In this document: in pieces, positions 7,231 through 8,794 of the stretch
Position numbering within the stretch: the stretch's first letter is position 1
How the letters are laid out: the number at the start of each line of letters is the position of its first letter
Assembly: GCA_026397495.1 (NCBI GenBank)
Contig: JAPLUS010000137.1
Span: 1-8,794 of the forward strand
Length of the DNA stretch: 8,794 nt
Origin: Candidatus Zixiibacteriota bacterium
GTDB lineage: Bacteria; Zixibacteria; MSB-5A5; GN15; PGXB01
Reading direction: 5' to 3'
Position numbers and translations under genes: made by a program
Notes under the pieces: model-generated
What the model saw: the letters and a program-made list of their open reading frames with translations, nothing else
Databases searched by the model: none
Told to the model about the DNA's origin: nothing

Positions 7231-7237
7231 GGAGGTG
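7231..7237 (+). promoter_or_regulatory. Strong ribosome binding site deciding the rpsP TTG start
   Basis: GGAGGTG, an almost perfect anti-16S match, lies 7 bases before TTG 7245. No ATG lies in frame at a suitable distance, and translation from this TTG gives the expected bS16 N-terminus. The site therefore fixes a non-ATG start. Confidence 0.88.
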
Positions 7238-7244
7238 TGATAAA

Positions 7245-7619
7245 TTGGCAGCACGCATAAGACTCAGACGCTTGGGTGCAAAGAAGAGGCCTACTTTCAG
7301 ATTTGTCGTCACGGATTCCCGTATGCCCCGAGATGGAAGGTTTATTGAGATTTTGGGTTCTTATAACCCAATTGAGAAACCAGCCACGGTGAAAATTCTT
7401 GAGGAGAAGATGACCCACTGGCTCAATCAAGGAGCAATTCCTTCAGATACAGTCATGTCACTTTTAAAACAAGTTGGTTTCCTAAAAAAATATGAGACCA
7501 TGAAGAAAGGCGGCGATATCTCCGGTATAACTATATCAGAGACTATCACTGAGCGTAAGAAAAAAAGAAAGAGCAAAAAGGAAGCTAAAGAGACCAAAGA
7601 AACCAAGGCTGAAGCATAG
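7245..7619 (+). CDS. rpsP: 30S ribosomal protein bS16
   Basis: bS16 is a small-subunit protein that binds the 5' and central domains of 16S rRNA and is needed for 30S assembly. The family core is clear: [15 protein letters not shown] at the N-terminus, [19 protein letters not shown] at 24-42, and [12 protein letters not shown] at about 63-74. The protein is 124 residues. After about residue 86 it carries a highly charged tail rich in Lys and Glu ([15 protein letters not shown] and similar), a common type of bS16 extension that probably contacts rRNA. The start is TTG, selected by the strong GGAGGTG site just upstream. It follows ffh by 19 bases. The 65-base gap to the next gene holds that gene's ribosome binding site and no other recognisable element. 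Confidence 0.97.
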   Translation: MAARIRLRRLGAKKRPTFRFVVTDSRMPRDGRFIEILGSYNPIEKPATVKILEEKMTHWLNQGAIPSDTVMSLLKQVGFLKKYETMKKGGDISGITISETITERKKKRKSKKEAKETKETKAEA

Positions 7620-7672
7620 ATTACTTTCTGCTGATTGCCAAATAGTTAATTGAACCAGTAACCGTATCTGCA

Positions 7673-7678
7673 AAGGAG
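7673..7678 (+). promoter_or_regulatory. Ribosome binding site deciding the khpA GTG start
   Basis: AAGGAG lies 6 bases before GTG 7685. It supports the GTG as the start of the KH-domain gene, whose translation then gives the usual N-terminal [13 protein letters not shown] form. Confidence 0.75.
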
Positions 7679-7684
7679 ATTGAG

Positions 7685-7915
7685 GTGAAAGAGTTCATCG
7701 AAACGATTGTTAAAGCACTGGTTGATAATCCTGATGCTGTTGCTCTGACGGAGGTTCAGGGGGTTCGAACAACGGTTTATGAACTCCGTGTCGGCCCGGA
7801 TGATTTAGGCAAGGTCATAGGAAAGCATGGACAAACGGCAAAGTCAATACGCATCTTGATATCCGCCATTTCAGCCAAGAAAGGAAAGCGAGCCGTCCTG
7901 GAGATCCTTGAATAA
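7685..7915 (+). CDS. khpA: KH-domain RNA-binding protein KhpA
   Basis: This 76-residue protein is a single KH domain of the KhpA (YlqC) family. The N-terminal helix [18 protein letters not shown] is followed by a strand segment and the RNA-binding loop [18 protein letters not shown], whose GxxG motif is Gly46-Lys-His-Gly49. In studied Gram-positive bacteria KhpA pairs with KhpB/Jag, binds many small RNAs and mRNAs, and affects cell division and envelope growth. Whether that role applies here is unknown, and no khpB is in the window. The gene lies at its usual position between rpsP and rimM. The start is GTG with a good ribosome binding site. The TAA stop directly abuts the rimM start, which implies coupled translation. 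Confidence 0.94.
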   Translation: MKEFIETIVKALVDNPDAVALTEVQGVRTTVYELRVGPDDLGKVIGKHGQTAKSIRILISAISAKKGKRAVLEILE

Positions 7916-8449
7916 TTGGTTAAGAGACCGGAATATATAGTAGTCGGCCGGTTTGGCCGATCGCACGGTGTTGCCGGTGATATATGTCTAAATCCCCTAA
8001 CCGATTGGCCGGAGCAGTTTGAGGAAGAGGGGTCATTCTGGATTGATTCTAAGGAGGGCCGGGAAGAGATAAAAATTACGGCCGTAAAATATGTCTCTGG
8101 AAGGCCGGTTATCAGAATAGCCGGAGTGAATAACCCGGAACAGGCGCGGGTGCTCTCCAATGAATATCTTTACAAAAAGAGTTTGCCTTCGGAAAAATTG
8201 CCCAAGGGAACGTACTATCATTTTGACCTGATTGACTGCCGGGTAATAGATACGGCCAACCGAGAGCTGGGTCGGACAACCGGCATTGAAAAATATCCGG
8301 CCAATGATGTTTTAGTGATTAGGGCACCGGACGGGAGAGAATATCTGCTCCCTCTAGTCAAGAAATTTTTAAAGATGGTTGATATTAAAAATAAGTTAAT
8401 TATTGTTGATCCTCCTAAGGGGATTTTTGACGCTCACGATGAAGGTTGA
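7916..8449 (+). CDS. rimM: Ribosome maturation factor RimM
   Basis: RimM assists late assembly of the 30S head and binds uS19. The 177-residue protein has the two expected domains. The N-terminal beta-barrel (about 6-90) opens with IVVGRFGRSHGVAGD. The C-terminal PRC-barrel (about 100-172) has YYHFDLIDCRVID, RELG, YPANDVLVI, YLLPLV and IIVDPPKGIFD. The start is TTG, immediately after the khpA TAA. An in-frame stop lies directly upstream, and no other start codon occurs before the conserved VGRFGRSHG, so TTG 7916 is effectively forced. GGAG at 7900-7903 is 12 bases away, rather far, which suggests reinitiation by ribosomes finishing khpA. It overlaps trmD by 11 bases at its 3' end. Confidence 0.96.
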   Translation: MVKRPEYIVVGRFGRSHGVAGDICLNPLTDWPEQFEEEGSFWIDSKEGREEIKITAVKYVSGRPVIRIAGVNNPEQARVLSNEYLYKKSLPSEKLPKGTYYHFDLIDCRVIDTANRELGRTTGIEKYPANDVLVIRAPDGREYLLPLVKKFLKMVDIKNKLIIVDPPKGIFDAHDEG

Positions 8450-8794
8450 AATTATTACACTTTTCCCGGCTTACTTTGATTCGGTAATAAGTCAATCAAT
8501 TATCGGACGAGGTCGGGAAAAACGGCTCTTTGACATCGAAATAATCAATCTGCGCGATTTTGCGGCCGATAAACATCAAACCGCCGATGATAAACCGTTT
8601 GGCGGCGGCGGCGGGATGGTTCTTAAGATTGAGCCCCTCTACAACTGCTTGAAGTCGATAGGGTTTGAGAAGAAAACGCCGGACGACGAGAAGATAATTC
8701 TGACCTCGGCGGCGGGACAACTCTTCTCTCAAAATAAGGCGGTGGAGTATTCACTTCTGAAACGAGTGACCATAATCTGCGGACATTATCTTGG
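8439..8794 (+). CDS. trmD: tRNA (guanine-37-N1)-methyltransferase TrmD (3' end cut off)
   Basis: TrmD methylates N1 of G37 next to the anticodon and so prevents +1 frameshifting. The visible 118 residues begin MKVEIITLFPAYFDSVI, as expected. They include LRDFAADKHQTADDKPFGGGGGMVLKIEP (the GGGxGMV substrate-site loop at about 55-61) and IILTSAAGQ, and they run into the SPOUT trefoil knot with IICGHYLG at 112-119. The knot motif is usually GRYEG or GHYEG; here Leu118 replaces the Glu. The ATG at 8439 lies inside rimM, in a different frame, giving an 11-base overlap. AAGGGGA at 8417-8423 is 15 bases upstream. An in-frame TTG at 8427 lies 3 bases after that site and would add four residues, so it is a possible alternative start. 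The window ends mid-gene; the C-terminal domain is not visible. Confidence 0.95.
   Translation, partial: MKVEIITLFPAYFDSVISQSIIGRGREKRLFDIEIINLRDFAADKHQTADDKPFGGGGGMVLKIEPLYNCLKSIGFEKKTPDDEKIILTSAAGQLFSQNKAVEYSLLKRVTIICGHYL

Noticed and set aside
7620..7684. Possible regulatory RNA or terminator between rpsP and khpA
   Set aside because: No stable stem-loop or T tract is visible; only the khpA ribosome binding site can be supported.
7777..8160. 127-codon open frame on the - strand
   Set aside because: It lies antisense to khpA and rimM, both well-supported families, and its translation shows no recognisable domain. It is a shadow frame.

Overview
The window is a compact, almost entirely coding stretch of bacterial chromosome with all recognised genes on the + strand. 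It holds housekeeping genes for RNA modification, ribosome assembly and protein targeting. By eye the base composition is moderate to slightly AT-rich. The lineage cannot be fixed without a search. A fused radical SAM/DUF2344 protein, a kinase-less PASTA protein between rsmB and rpe, and a TrmD that lacks the usual Glu in its GxYEG motif suggest an uncultured lineage near the FCB group (for example Zixibacteria-like). This is inference with low to moderate confidence. I see no insertion sequences, prophage genes, CRISPR arrays, tRNAs or rRNAs.

Region 1 (1-283): a possible 3' tail of an upstream gene, then a 61-residue protein with a likely CxxC...CxCxH zinc site, closed by a clear intrinsic terminator at 255-283.

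Region 2 (298-5785): a probable operon of a large B12-type radical SAM protein fused to a DUF2344 domain, the 16S rRNA m5C methyltransferase rsmB, a single-pass membrane protein with three PASTA repeats, and ribulose-phosphate 3-epimerase rpe. The order rsmB - PASTA - rpe recalls the Firmicutes arrangement in which a PASTA-bearing Ser/Thr kinase lies between rsmB and rpe, but no kinase domain is present here.

Region 3 (5786-8794): a 105-base intergenic region with a candidate promoter and a short direct repeat, then the classical cluster ffh - rpsP - khpA - rimM - trmD (trmD is cut by the window end). These genes serve SRP targeting, the small ribosomal subunit (bS16 and its assembly factor RimM), an RNA-binding KH protein and tRNA m1G37 modification. 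Gene junctions are tight: rimM starts on the base after the khpA stop, and trmD overlaps rimM by 11 bases. Three starts are non-ATG (rpsP TTG, khpA GTG, rimM TTG).

I do not see a new multi-gene system. The points most worth checking are residue-level and architectural: Trp in place of the Gly of the SRP GTPase TGQ motif in Ffh, Leu in place of the conserved Glu in TrmD, an extra segment in Rpe, the orphan PASTA protein, and a terminator lying directly against the radical SAM start codon.
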